Of a stretch of DNA of 64,000 nucleotides, positions 49,301 to 58,784 are shown piece after piece (the stretch's first letter is position 1; every line of letters starts with the position of its first letter). The position numbers were made by a program, and so were the translations under genes. This stretch comes from an uncultured Bacteroidales bacterium (GTDB taxonomy: Bacteria > Bacteroidota > Bacteroidia > Bacteroidales > Muribaculaceae). Under the pieces are notes generated by a model. The model had not been told where the DNA came from and ran no database searches. It saw nothing but the letters and a program-made list of their open reading frames with translations. The stretch covers positions 1 through 64,000 of the forward strand of contig CANPDU010000015.1 in assembly GCA_947573135.1 (NCBI GenBank). The letters run 5' to 3'.

Positions 49301-50620
49301 TTAAATGACATTATATTGATAGGAGAGAATATATTTTCTTAGTGCAGGATAAGTCGGAGGCAAACGGTCTGGATGGGTCGCAGATACCGCATGATCATTT
49401 CGATCAGACCACATAGACATGTCCTTACCTAAAATTGACGAAACAATATCTGCAGATCTTGAAGGATGGGCGGTGGCAAACACAAGTCCAGGTCTTGAGG
49501 TATCCTTGCGCAGTCCAAGCGCGGCGATGCCGACCGCCGTATGAGGATCAGACACATACCCACTCGAAGAGTTCATAGACCTTATCGTGTCTGCTATAAG
49601 ATCATCTCCGACCGTGACAGAATCAATGTATTGGCGGAGAATAGCGAGATCATTATCGCACAATGCAATGAGGCGTGGAAGATTAGACGGAGACGACAAA
49701 TCCATCAAATGGGCATAGGTGCTAACTGTAGCTTTGGGTTCGAAGAGACCTGTTTTCAGATATCTGTCAAAGGAGTTGTTTGCATTACACGCTGCTATTA
49801 GCCTGCCGCATTTAAGCCCTATGCGACGAGCCATCAGGCCGGATACAAGCATCCCCAGATTGCCAGAAGGGACAGCAAGATCAACGGTGTCAGTATCTAT
49901 ACCTAAAGCACACAGACGCCCCATAGCATAAAAATACAATGCGACCTGAGGCATCAGCCTCGCAAAATTAGTTGAATTGGCCGAACTAAGCATCAGCTTA
50001 TCACGCAGTTTGACATCTGCAAAAGCCGCTGCAACCATCGACTTACAGTCTTCTATCGTGCCGCCTACCTCAACCGCATGTATGTTTGATCCTGCCGAAG
50101 CCAACAACGATGCATCATATCGTGTCATAGCTCCATGAGGAAAAAGTATAAAGACATTAACATCCGCGCAGTCAGAGAATGCTCTGGCTACTGCCATACC
50201 GGTGTTACCTGTGGTAGCGACAAGGACATTGAGGCGGGAACAGCCTTCATGTCGCAAGGATTTAAATAATCCGGCCAAAAAACGGGCTCCGAAATCTTTA
50301 AAAACTTTTGTAGGCCCATGGAATAATTCAAGAGCGAACAGCCCGTTGCCGATTTCCACCAACGGCGTGTCAAAAGACAGCGAGCCGTCTATGACGCTTT
50401 TTATTTCAGATGAATCGAGATCCTCGCCGAGAAAAACATTTGTCGTGGCGTAAGCAATTTCTTGCAACGCCATATCGGTCATATTACGGACAAAAGCCTC
50501 GGGAATTGTCGGTAACGATGCCGGCAAATATAAACCGCCGGTCTGAGGCACACAAGCCATTACGGCTTCACGCATGCTGACTGTAATGTCTGGCTGTTTT
50601 GTACTGTAATATCTCATCAC
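49301..50620 (-). CDS. thrC: Threonine synthase
   Basis: ThrC converts O-phosphohomoserine to threonine with PLP. The 439-residue protein begins with the family opening YYSTKQP, has PLP-binding Lys108 in HGPTKVFKDFGARF, the phosphate-cradle Gly segment ATTGNTGMAVA (about 136-146) and SANSTNFARLMPQ near 206-218. ATG 50620 and ATG 50617 are adjacent alternatives. No thrA/thrB is adjacent. It is divergent from gyrA across 257 bases. Confidence 0.96.
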   Translation of the reverse strand: MMRYYSTKQPDITVSMREAVMACVPQTGGLYLPASLPTIPEAFVRNMTDMALQEIAYATTNVFLGEDLDSSEIKSVIDGSLSFDTPLVEIGNGLFALELFHGPTKVFKDFGARFLAGLFKSLRHEGCSRLNVLVATTGNTGMAVARAFSDCADVNVFILFPHGAMTRYDASLLASAGSNIHAVEVGGTIEDCKSMVAAAFADVKLRDKLMLSSANSTNFARLMPQVALYFYAMGRLCALGIDTDTVDLAVPSGNLGMLVSGLMARRIGLKCGRLIAACNANNSFDRYLKTGLFEPKATVSTYAHLMDLSSPSNLPRLIALCDNDLAILRQYIDSVTVGDDLIADTIRSMNSSSGYVSDPHTAVGIAALGLRKDTSRPGLVFATAHPSRSADIVSSILGKDMSMWSDRNDHAVSATHPDRLPPTYPALRKYILSYQYNVI

Positions 50621-50783
50621 GTATTAACCTTCGTGACAAAAGTAATAAATATACCACATTATCCAAAATCATTATTTTTAAATAAAAGTTAATATCTCTT
50701 CAAGCCCGATTATAGTCTGTTCTTTCTAAAAAACACTCAGAAAAAAACGCGGCTTCGATCTTTTTTATGAATAAAAAAATCAT

Positions 50784-50791
50784 TACCTTTG
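50784..50791 (+). promoter_or_regulatory. -7 element of gyrA
   Basis: TACCTTTG lies 86 bases ahead of the gyrA ATG. The -33 element is weak (T-rich). Confidence 0.5.
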
Positions 50792-50877
50792 TATGATTAA
50801 TTTGGTGCTTTATGGAGCAAAGTTTTCACAACTTCATCCGTATTGCTGCTAATATGCTAATTAACAACTAATAAAAT

Positions 50878-53430
50878 ATGTTGGACGAAGATCGTATTTT
50901 TAAGATCAATATTGAAAATGAGATGAAATCGGCCTACATCGACTATTCTATGTCGGTGATAGTGTCGAGAGCTCTACCTGATGTGCGCGACGGCATGAAG
51001 CCTGTCCAAAGGCGTGTGCTGTTTGGCATGAACGAAATGGGTAACACAAGCGACAAGCCCCACAAGAAATCAGCCAATTGTGTTGGAGAAGTGATGGGTA
51101 AATATCACCCGCATGGAGATTCTTCGATCTACGGCACTGTTGTCCGTATGGCACAGGACTGGTCTCTTCGCTATACTTTGGTTGACGGCCACGGCAACTT
51201 CGGATCGGTCGACGGTGACTCACCTGCGGCAATGCGTTACACGGAAGTGCGTCTGTCAAAAGTCGGCGAGGAGATGCTCGCCGACATCAACAGCGACACT
51301 GTCGAGTTTCAGCCCAACTACGATAACTCTAAAGTCGAACCGGTTGTGCTCCCGACACGTTTCCCGAACTTGCTGGTCAATGGAGCTACAGGCATAGCCG
51401 TCGGTATGGCGACAAACATGCCTCCCCACAATATGACAGAAGCCATCAACGCTTCTATCGCTGTCCTTGAAGACCCGGAGATTTCCGTTCCGGAACTAAT
51501 GAAGCATATCTCAGCTCCTGATTTCCCGACCGGCGGCACAATTTATGGCTACAACGGCGTCAAGGAAGCTTATGAGACCGGCCGCGGACGCATTATTATC
51601 CGCGCCAAAGCTGAGATTGAGAGTGAAGGCAATCATGATTCGATCATCGTTCATGAAATTCCTTATGGCGTAAACAAAGCAGAACTCATTAAATATATAG
51701 CAGATCTCGTCAATGACAAAAAACTTGATGGAATCGCTGATATTAACGACGAGTCAGACTACAAGGGCATGCGCATTGTCATCAAACTCAAATCCGACGC
51801 CAATGCCAACGTAGTGCTCAACAAGCTCTACAAAATGACTCAGATGCAGGCCTCGTTCAGCGTCAACAATGTCGCACTCGTCAACGGGCGCCCCAAAACC
51901 CTAAATATCAAGGAACTTATTCAGGCATTCGTTGATCATCGCTATGACGTTGTAACCCGGCGCACAAAATTTTTGCTCGGAAAAGCCCGTGAACGTGCTC
52001 ATATTCTCGAAGGTTTGATCATTGCATCAAAAAATATCGATGAGGTAATTTCGATCATACGTTCGTCAAGTGACACAGAAGAAGCACGCCGCCGACTCAG
52101 TGAACGCTTCGAGCTTAGCGATGCCCAGACTCAGGCTATTGTAGAAATGCGTCTGAAGAATCTCACCGCTCTCGAACAGACTAAACTCGAAGACGATTAC
52201 GAAACACTCGAACGAGAAATAGAATTTTTAGAATCAATACTTAATGATCCGGAAGTCTGTCGTTCTGTCATTCGCGACGAACTTATCGAAATCAGGGATA
52301 AATATGGTGATGAACGCCGAACTGACATTGATTATACCGCCGGTGACTTTAATGCAGAAGATTTTTATGCTGACGATGAGATGATCATAACCATCTCTCA
52401 CCTCGGGTATATTAAGCGCACACCTTTGAGTGAGTTCCGCGCACAAAACCGAGGCGGAGTCGGAGCTAAAGGCAGCAATACCCGCGATACAGACTTCATT
52501 GAGCATATTTACCCAGCCTCAATGCACAACACAATGCTGTTTTTTACCGACAGAGGACTCGTATACAAACTGAAGGTATATGAACTGCCAGAAGGAGCGA
52601 AGAACAGCAAAGGACGCGCACTTCAGAACCTGCTTAACATCGAGCCGGGAGATCAGGTGAACGCATTCATCCGCTGCAAGCAGCTTGACGATCCTGAATT
52701 TACAGGTTCTCACTATCTTCTTTTCGCAACCAAAAACGGTATTGTCAAGAAGACATCACTCGCCGAATATGCACGTGTGCTTGCCAAAGGTAAAAAAGCG
52801 ATCATTCTGCGTGACGATGATAATCTCATTGGCGTGGAACTCACCGACGGAAACTGCGAAATTCTTCTTGCAAATCGCAACGGTCGTGCAATTCGTTTCC
52901 ATGAAAGCAAACTCAGAGTCATGGGACGAGTATCAACCGGTGTACGCGGCATGAAACTTGACGGCGAAGACGATGCGGTTATCGGACTTATCGCTATGCC
53001 GGCCGACACGACTAACAATGTCATGGTCATTTCTCAGGAAGGTTTCGGCAAACGTTCGCTGCTTGACAACTACCGTATCACAAACCGTGGAGCTAAGGGA
53101 GTCAAGACGATGAACATAACTGAAAAAACAGGCCGACTTGTTGCTTTCAAGAGCGTTAACGACGACAATGATCTCGTGATCATCAATAAATCGGGCATCA
53201 CTTTGCGTCTCCACGTCGCTGATATCCGTGTCATGGGACGCGCCACACAAGGTGTGAGACTGATAAATCTTGGCAAGCGCAATGATGTGATTGCTTCTGT
53301 CTGCTGTGTCGACGCTGATCCTGATGAAGAAGTAGAAGAAGTGATCGAAGGTGAAGAACTGCCTGAAATCATCGATGACAATATCGTAGACAGCGAGGAT
53401 GATGCAGACGATGACCCTGAAAACGAATAA
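50878..53430 (+). CDS. gyrA: DNA gyrase subunit A
   Basis: GyrA cuts and rejoins DNA to introduce negative supercoils, as A2B2 with GyrB. The 850-residue protein has the winged-helix region with catalytic Tyr121 in AAMRYTEVRL, the coiled-coil and gate region, and a six-bladed C-terminal DNA-wrapping domain with the GyrA box QNRGGVG (about residues 523-529), which separates it from ParC. An acidic tail follows. In the quinolone region the equivalent of E. coli Ser83 is Ser82, but that of Asp87 is Gly86. Confidence 0.97.
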   Translation: MLDEDRIFKINIENEMKSAYIDYSMSVIVSRALPDVRDGMKPVQRRVLFGMNEMGNTSDKPHKKSANCVGEVMGKYHPHGDSSIYGTVVRMAQDWSLRYTLVDGHGNFGSVDGDSPAAMRYTEVRLSKVGEEMLADINSDTVEFQPNYDNSKVEPVVLPTRFPNLLVNGATGIAVGMATNMPPHNMTEAINASIAVLEDPEISVPELMKHISAPDFPTGGTIYGYNGVKEAYETGRGRIIIRAKAEIESEGNHDSIIVHEIPYGVNKAELIKYIADLVNDKKLDGIADINDESDYKGMRIVIKLKSDANANVVLNKLYKMTQMQASFSVNNVALVNGRPKTLNIKELIQAFVDHRYDVVTRRTKFLLGKARERAHILEGLIIASKNIDEVISIIRSSSDTEEARRRLSERFELSDAQTQAIVEMRLKNLTALEQTKLEDDYETLEREIEFLESILNDPEVCRSVIRDELIEIRDKYGDERRTDIDYTAGDFNAEDFYADDEMIITISHLGYIKRTPLSEFRAQNRGGVGAKGSNTRDTDFIEHIYPASMHNTMLFFTDRGLVYKLKVYELPEGAKNSKGRALQNLLNIEPGDQVNAFIRCKQLDDPEFTGSHYLLFATKNGIVKKTSLAEYARVLAKGKKAIILRDDDNLIGVELTDGNCEILLANRNGRAIRFHESKLRVMGRVSTGVRGMKLDGEDDAVIGLIAMPADTTNNVMVISQEGFGKRSLLDNYRITNRGAKGVKTMNITEKTGRLVAFKSVNDDNDLVIINKSGITLRLHVADIRVMGRATQGVRLINLGKRNDVIASVCCVDADPDEEVEEVIEGEELPEIIDDNIVDSEDDADDDPENE

Positions 53431-53467
53431 TATAAATTAACTAACACAATAACTAACGATTTTTGAT

Positions 53468-54685
53468 ATGAAGAAAATCATTCTATTAGGCGTCGGCATT
53501 ATGTGTAGTGTAGGCGCCTTCGCTCAGGCAAATGTTCTCAAAGACGCCGAGCGTGCCATGAAAGCCAAGGAACCGCTGAAAAAGGTTGTGGAGCTTGTGA
53601 CTCCCGCGTTCACGAATGCTGAGACCCAGAATATGGCTCAGACCTGGTATATCCCCGGCAAAGCAGCCTTCAACGAGTATGACAATCTTCTTGGTCTTCT
53701 TGCTTTCAACAAGTTACCTGAGAAAGACAAGCCTACAATGGGGGTAAATCTGATCGAAGGCTATGATTATATGATGAAGGCTCTTTCTCTTGACTCTGTT
53801 CCCGACGCTAAGGGCAAAATCAAGACAAAATATTCAAAAGACATCATCAGCACTCTTGTCGGCCATTATAACGATTTCAACCAGCAAGCTATCGAGCTCT
53901 ACAACAGCGAAAACTACAAGGGCGCATATAAAGCCTGGGGCATCTACCTTGATATGTCAGCTCAGCCTGAAAAATTCAAAGGCATTCATGTCCCTGATAC
54001 TCTTCTCGCCGATATAGCCTACAATCAGGCGCTTGCCGCATGGCAGAACAAGGATCTCCGCGCGTCGCTCGACTGCTTCCTGAAATCCAAGGCTCTCGGT
54101 TATACGAAGAAAAATGTTTATGACTATGCAATTGCTGTAGCCAGCGAACTTCAGGATACCACGACATTGCTTGCACTTGCCCATGAGGCCAATCCGTTGT
54201 ATGGCGACGAGGATCCTACATATATCCGTTTCATCATCAACGATTATCTGACGAAGAAGGATAATGAAAATGCGCTCAAAGCCATCAAGGAAGCTATTTC
54301 AAAAGACCCGAACAATGCTGAGTATGTCATCATCCTTGGTGTGATCTACGACACTCAGGAGAAACGTGCTGAAGCTAAGGACGCATATAAACAGGCATTG
54401 GCTATTGATCCGGAATCGGCATCGGCAAACTATTATTACGGCCGTGCGCTTTATCAAGATGCATATGAAGCTCAGGATAAAGGTCCGTCAGATTCAAGCC
54501 AAATCGCTGCTTACTTCAGCTCAACTGTAAAACCGATACTTGAAGAGTCGGCTGTTTATCTTGAAAAAGCCAGCCAGCTTGATCCTGAAAGAGAAGACGC
54601 GCTGAAACTTCTCGCAAATGTATATTACAGCCTAAATGACGAGGTTAAACTCAATGACGTTCAAAATCGTCTCAAATTGCTCTGA
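53468..54685 (+). CDS. Exported TPR-repeat protein
   Basis: A 405-residue protein with a signal peptide (1-19, cleavage after GAFA-QA), then alpha-helical repeats. Clear TPR units are at about residues 265-340 (NAEYVIILGVIYDTQEKRAE, AKDAYKQALAIDPESASANY). The N-terminal part resembles a Bacteroidales family of secreted or periplasmic TPR proteins. Partners are unknown. It follows gyrA by 37 bases, so read-through from gyrA is possible, and ends at a strong terminator. Confidence 0.88.
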   Translation: MKKIILLGVGIMCSVGAFAQANVLKDAERAMKAKEPLKKVVELVTPAFTNAETQNMAQTWYIPGKAAFNEYDNLLGLLAFNKLPEKDKPTMGVNLIEGYDYMMKALSLDSVPDAKGKIKTKYSKDIISTLVGHYNDFNQQAIELYNSENYKGAYKAWGIYLDMSAQPEKFKGIHVPDTLLADIAYNQALAAWQNKDLRASLDCFLKSKALGYTKKNVYDYAIAVASELQDTTTLLALAHEANPLYGDEDPTYIRFIINDYLTKKDNENALKAIKEAISKDPNNAEYVIILGVIYDTQEKRAEAKDAYKQALAIDPESASANYYYGRALYQDAYEAQDKGPSDSSQIAAYFSSTVKPILEESAVYLEKASQLDPEREDALKLLANVYYSLNDEVKLNDVQNRLKLL

Positions 54686-54710
54686 TTACAGATCTGTTTA
54701 AGATAATTTT

Positions 54711-54749
54711 CGCCCGCTATCCATTTCTCAGGATAGCGGGCGATTTTTA
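54711..54749 (+). terminator. Terminator of the gyrA/TPR unit
   Basis: CGCCCGCTATCC (54711-54722) pairs perfectly with GGATAGCGGGCG (54731-54742) and is followed by ATTTTTAT. Confidence 0.92.
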
Positions 54750-54887
54750 TTGTAATTTCTAAATCACCATAATCTTTTTAAATTTAGTCAAAAAGATTTG
54801 GCCGTGTAGTATAATCTTACTATTTTTACGAACAATTAGATTTGAGATTCTATCAACTTACTAACATTAAGCAAACCTCCATCAACC

Positions 54888-57563
54888 ATGAAACTTATCT
54901 TTCATGTCGATTACCGCACCTCATGGGGCGAATCAGTGTATATTTACGGCAATATTCCCGCTCTCGGGAATGACGACGTCGATAAAGCTCTAAAGCTTTC
55001 GATCAGTGATTCTGAACACTGGACCATTGCTCTTGATCTTCCTGATGATGTCAGGAATTTTGAGTATCGTTATGTTGTCCGCAACGACAATAGCGTGACA
55101 AGAAGCGAATGGGGACATCCCCATCGGTTTGTCGCTGATACAAAAACGGAATCCTATGTAGTTTATGACCGCTGGCAGGATCAGCCGTGGGATAAGCCTT
55201 ATTATTCATCGGCATTCACCGACTGCATCTGCCAACGGGTATCAAAAGAAAAAGTCCTGAAACCAGCAAAGGGTAAATTACAGCTGCAGGTTGCCGCTCC
55301 GATGGTCAGGGCTGATCAGGTACTCGCGATTTGTGGCTCGGCGTCTGAACTCGGCAACTGGGATATCAAGTCAGCTGTAAGGATGAACGATGCCTCATAT
55401 CCTGTCTGGACTGTCAGTCTGCCGGCAAAAGGGCTGACTCCTTCTACAGAATACAAGTTCGTAATTCTTGATGCGCGGACCGGAGATCTCATCGCATGGG
55501 AAGGAGGCTCTAACCGATATATAGGCGTAACGGCCGAAGCTGACTGCGCTACGATAGTAGCAGGACTCAGATTTATAAATCCGCTATCTCCATGGAAAGG
55601 CGCCGGCACGGCCATTCCGGTTTTTTCGATCCGAACGGAAAAAGATTTCGGAGTCGGAGATTTCGGTGATATTCATGACATGGTTGACTGGTGTGTCGAG
55701 ACTGGTCAGACATTCCTGCAGCTTCTGCCGATCAACGATACCACAATGACGCATACATGGACTGACTCCTACCCTTATAATGCCAATTCTACGTTTGCGC
55801 TTCACCCGATGTATCTTCGTCTGAATGAACTCGGCACTCTTGCCGATGCATCGCGTCAGGAATATTACGATCATCTTGGACGGGAACTTAACGCATTGAA
55901 AGAGATAGATTATGAACGTGTGACAACAGGAAAGATTGAATTCGCCCGTGAGATATTCGCGCAGGAAGGCAAGAAGGTAATGTCCACTAAAGAATTCAAG
56001 GATTTTGTCAGACGAAACGAATACTGGCTCAAACCCTACGCGGCTTTTTGTGTCCTTCGCGACAAGTTCGGCACTCCGGATTACTCTGCCTGGGGTGAAT
56101 ATGCCGATTATGATGCGGCTAAAATAGAGCGCTTTGTGTGCGACAACGTCTATGAAATTAATTTTGTATACTATCTGCAGTTCAATCTCGACAAACAGAT
56201 GCATGCGGCAAAAGATTACGCCAACAGCAAAGGTGTCGCCATAAAAGGTGATATTCCGATCGGAATATCGCGGACCAGTGTCGACGCGTGGCTTAATCCG
56301 CGGCTGTTCAATCTCGATTGTCAGGCTGGCGCGCCGCCGGACGATTTCTCGGTTCTCGGACAGAACTGGGGCTTCCCGACTTATAACTGGGAAGAAATGA
56401 ACCGTGACGGTTTCGCATGGTGGAAATCTCGTTTCAAAAAGATGTCGGAGTATTTCGATGCCTATAGGATCGATCATGTTCTCGGTTTCTTCCGTATATG
56501 GCAGATCCCGATGGATGCGATCCATGGTCTGCTCGGCATCTTTAATCCTGCGTTGCCTTTTACCCCCGACGAGCTTAAATATAGCTATGACTTCTGGATC
56601 AATACAGAAGTTCAGACACGGCCGCTCATCATGGACTGGTTTCTCAGTGACTTCTTCGGAGAGTTTACCGACGAAGCCCGCAATCTGTTTCTCGATCCGA
56701 TTGGCGACGGACGGTATAAACTCAAAGACGCTTTTTCAACGCAGCGTAAAGTCGCCGATTTCTTTGCGCGTCAGGAAAAGTCAGACAAAAACAATCGACT
56801 CTGCAACGCATTGCTCGGCTTGATTGACAATGTTCTTTTTATAGAAGATCCTTACGAGAAAGGCAAGTATCATCCGCGAATATCTGCACAGTATACATTC
56901 GCCTACCGTTCGCTTAATGATTACGAACGCTGGTGCTTCGACCGTCTGTATAACGATTTCTTCTATCGCCGACACAACGATTTCTGGTATGGCAAAGCTA
57001 TGTGGAAACTTCCTCCTCTCATCGAGGCGACAGATATGCTTGTATGTGCTGAAGACCTTGGAATGATACCGGCCTGCGTTCCGGCTGTTATGGAAAAACT
57101 CGAGATATTGTCTCTTGAAATCCAGCGTATGCCTAAAGATCCGAATTCCCGTTTCGGCAACACCTGGCATTATCCATACTTCAGTGTGTGCACCACGTCA
57201 ACTCATGATATGGGCGGTCTGCGCCAGTGGTGGGAAGAGGATCACGCTCAGACTCAGGATTTCTATAATAACGTTTTGCATGACAGCGGGGAGGCACCCT
57301 ATTACGCTGAGCCATGGATCTGTGACCAGATAATCGATCTGCATCTCAAATCACCCTCGATGCTTTGCATTATTCCACTTCAGGACTGGCTGTCGATCAA
57401 CGGCGCGATCCGCCGTACAGATCCACGGGAGGAGCAGATCAATGTACCGGCCAATTCGCGTCACTATTGGCGCTACCGTATGCACCTCACGGTCGAAGAA
57501 CTGAGATCACATAAGGATTTCACCGGTTATCTCCGTTCAAAGATCAAGGGATCAGGAAGATAA
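54888..57563 (+). CDS. malQ: 4-alpha-glucanotransferase with tandem CBM20 modules (DPE2-like)
   Basis: Disproportionating enzyme that moves glucan segments between malto-oligosaccharides in the cytoplasm. The 891-residue protein has two N-terminal CBM20 starch-binding domains (about 1-110 and 120-235) and a GH77 barrel. The catalytic nucleophile Asp sits in YRIDHVLGFFRIW (about 528), the acid/base Glu in CAEDLGMIPACV (about 722) and a third Asp in STHDMGGLRQWW. The large insert between nucleophile and acid/base is like plant DPE2. No signal peptide. Length is full for this type. Confidence 0.93.
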   Translation: MKLIFHVDYRTSWGESVYIYGNIPALGNDDVDKALKLSISDSEHWTIALDLPDDVRNFEYRYVVRNDNSVTRSEWGHPHRFVADTKTESYVVYDRWQDQPWDKPYYSSAFTDCICQRVSKEKVLKPAKGKLQLQVAAPMVRADQVLAICGSASELGNWDIKSAVRMNDASYPVWTVSLPAKGLTPSTEYKFVILDARTGDLIAWEGGSNRYIGVTAEADCATIVAGLRFINPLSPWKGAGTAIPVFSIRTEKDFGVGDFGDIHDMVDWCVETGQTFLQLLPINDTTMTHTWTDSYPYNANSTFALHPMYLRLNELGTLADASRQEYYDHLGRELNALKEIDYERVTTGKIEFAREIFAQEGKKVMSTKEFKDFVRRNEYWLKPYAAFCVLRDKFGTPDYSAWGEYADYDAAKIERFVCDNVYEINFVYYLQFNLDKQMHAAKDYANSKGVAIKGDIPIGISRTSVDAWLNPRLFNLDCQAGAPPDDFSVLGQNWGFPTYNWEEMNRDGFAWWKSRFKKMSEYFDAYRIDHVLGFFRIWQIPMDAIHGLLGIFNPALPFTPDELKYSYDFWINTEVQTRPLIMDWFLSDFFGEFTDEARNLFLDPIGDGRYKLKDAFSTQRKVADFFARQEKSDKNNRLCNALLGLIDNVLFIEDPYEKGKYHPRISAQYTFAYRSLNDYERWCFDRLYNDFFYRRHNDFWYGKAMWKLPPLIEATDMLVCAEDLGMIPACVPAVMEKLEILSLEIQRMPKDPNSRFGNTWHYPYFSVCTTSTHDMGGLRQWWEEDHAQTQDFYNNVLHDSGEAPYYAEPWICDQIIDLHLKSPSMLCIIPLQDWLSINGAIRRTDPREEQINVPANSRHYWRYRMHLTVEELRSHKDFTGYLRSKIKGSGR

Positions 57564-57590
57564 TCCGCTACATGCAATCAATTCATATTA

Positions 57591-57627
57591 AAAATTACAC
57601 TCGAGTGATAATCGGGTGTAATTTTTT
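57591..57627 (+). terminator. Terminator of malQ
   Basis: AAAATTACAC (57591-57600) pairs with GTGTAATTTT (57616-57625), followed by TT and further T. Confidence 0.85.
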
Positions 57628-57653
57628 GTTTGTTTATGCGTCTTATAATTGCA

Positions 57654-58148
57654 ATGCAAACCAATCAAGACAAAAACGACCAGTTCTTAGAGATGCTCGA
57701 CAAATATAAGTCGGTTATCGCTAAAGTCTGCTGTATATACGCTTCACCGTCGGCCGACTTTGATGATCTCTATCAGGAAACAGTGATAAATCTCTGGAAC
57801 GGCTTTGATAAATTCAGAGGCGATGCCAAAATTTCTACCTGGATCTACAGGGCGGCAATCAATACATGCATAACATGGACACGCCGCAACAAGAAGCATA
57901 ACAACGCCGTCACACTCGAAGCGGATATGCCTATAATTGAGGAAGAATCAAGTAAAATGGCAGACTACAAACAGTTACAGTTTTTGATATCCAAGCTTAA
58001 TCCTATCGAGAAGGCTATTATTTCATTGTGGCTCGATGAGAAAAGCTATGAGGAAATTGCTGTCATAACCGGTTTGTCGCATAATAATGTGGCAGTCAAA
58101 CTGCATCGCATAAAAGAAAAAATGTCTAAAATGTCTGAAACGTATTGA
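57654..58148 (+). CDS. ECF-type RNA polymerase sigma factor
   Basis: A 164-residue sigma factor with region 2 (DFDDLYQETVINLWNGFDKF, then ISTWIYRAAINTCITWTRR) and region 4 (LNPIEKAIISLWLDEKSYEE, then GLSHNNVAVKLHRIKEKM). I use ATG 57654; the longer frame starts inside the malQ terminator. The next gene, a four-helix membrane protein, begins one base after its stop codon, so they form an operon and the second product may control this factor. Confidence 0.9.
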   Translation: MQTNQDKNDQFLEMLDKYKSVIAKVCCIYASPSADFDDLYQETVINLWNGFDKFRGDAKISTWIYRAAINTCITWTRRNKKHNNAVTLEADMPIIEEESSKMADYKQLQFLISKLNPIEKAIISLWLDEKSYEEIAVITGLSHNNVAVKLHRIKEKMSKMSETY

Positions 58149-58149
58149 T

Positions 58150-58716
58150 ATGATAGATCTTGAGCAAATAAAAAACGAATGGAGTTCGCTGATAATTGAA
58201 AATGAGGCTCTCAGACAAAAGAACATCGAACTCACACGACGCCTTGCAACCGAGCGTGTTAGAAATAACCAGCAGAAACTTGCGCGTAGTTACAGAACAG
58301 GATATATCGGTTTCGTGTTCCCGTTGATGACGATAATTCTTTACAAAGCTTTTGATGCATCGATACCATTATGTCTGGCATACGCTCTGTTTGGCATAAT
58401 AATTGGATGTTGGGACTTATGGTACAGAAAATTTGTCAAGGGGATCGACTACACTGCGGTATCAACCGCCCAGGCGCTGACACATGCTTCAAAAATAGTC
58501 ATATATCAAAATCGGGCGACCGCGATAAGCATAATCGCTACAGCATTGCTGTTAGGCGCTCTTTTTTACGAAATGTTTGAGTTCGGTGATAATGATATTG
58601 CGTTCGGCGGTATCGTCGGTGCAATCGTCGGAGGAATCATAGGCGCAAAAAAATGTCTGAATAATCATATCATCGCACGACGCATGCTGGCAGAATTAAG
58701 ATCTATAGAAGAATAA
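58150..58716 (+). CDS. Four-TM membrane protein, possible anti-sigma factor
   Basis: A 188-residue protein with a helical, coiled-coil N-terminal segment (about residues 1-45, with SSLIIENEALRQKNIELTRR), then four hydrophobic segments (about 52-70, 76-96, 121-141, 150-172). It lacks the zinc-binding anti-sigma motif H-x3-C-x2-C. The gene is one base downstream of an ECF sigma gene, which suggests that it binds that factor through its N-terminal helix. This role is inferred from position only. A terminator follows. Confidence 0.78.
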   Translation: MIDLEQIKNEWSSLIIENEALRQKNIELTRRLATERVRNNQQKLARSYRTGYIGFVFPLMTIILYKAFDASIPLCLAYALFGIIIGCWDLWYRKFVKGIDYTAVSTAQALTHASKIVIYQNRATAISIIATALLLGALFYEMFEFGDNDIAFGGIVGAIVGGIIGAKKCLNNHIIARRMLAELRSIEE

Positions 58717-58731
58717 GTCAAATTGTATCAA

Positions 58732-58767
58732 AAGGGCTTGGATTTCTTGTGTAGAATCCAAGCCCTT
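58732..58767. terminator. Bidirectional terminator
   Basis: A 13-bp perfect inverted repeat (58732-58744 with 58755-58767) lies between the convergent anti-sigma-like and CMD-cupin genes. Confidence 0.9.
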
Positions 58768-58784
58768 CACCATTTATAACATTA

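Noticed and set aside
55584..56525. 313-codon frame antisense to malQ
   Set aside because: Shadow of the strongly conserved GH77 gene.
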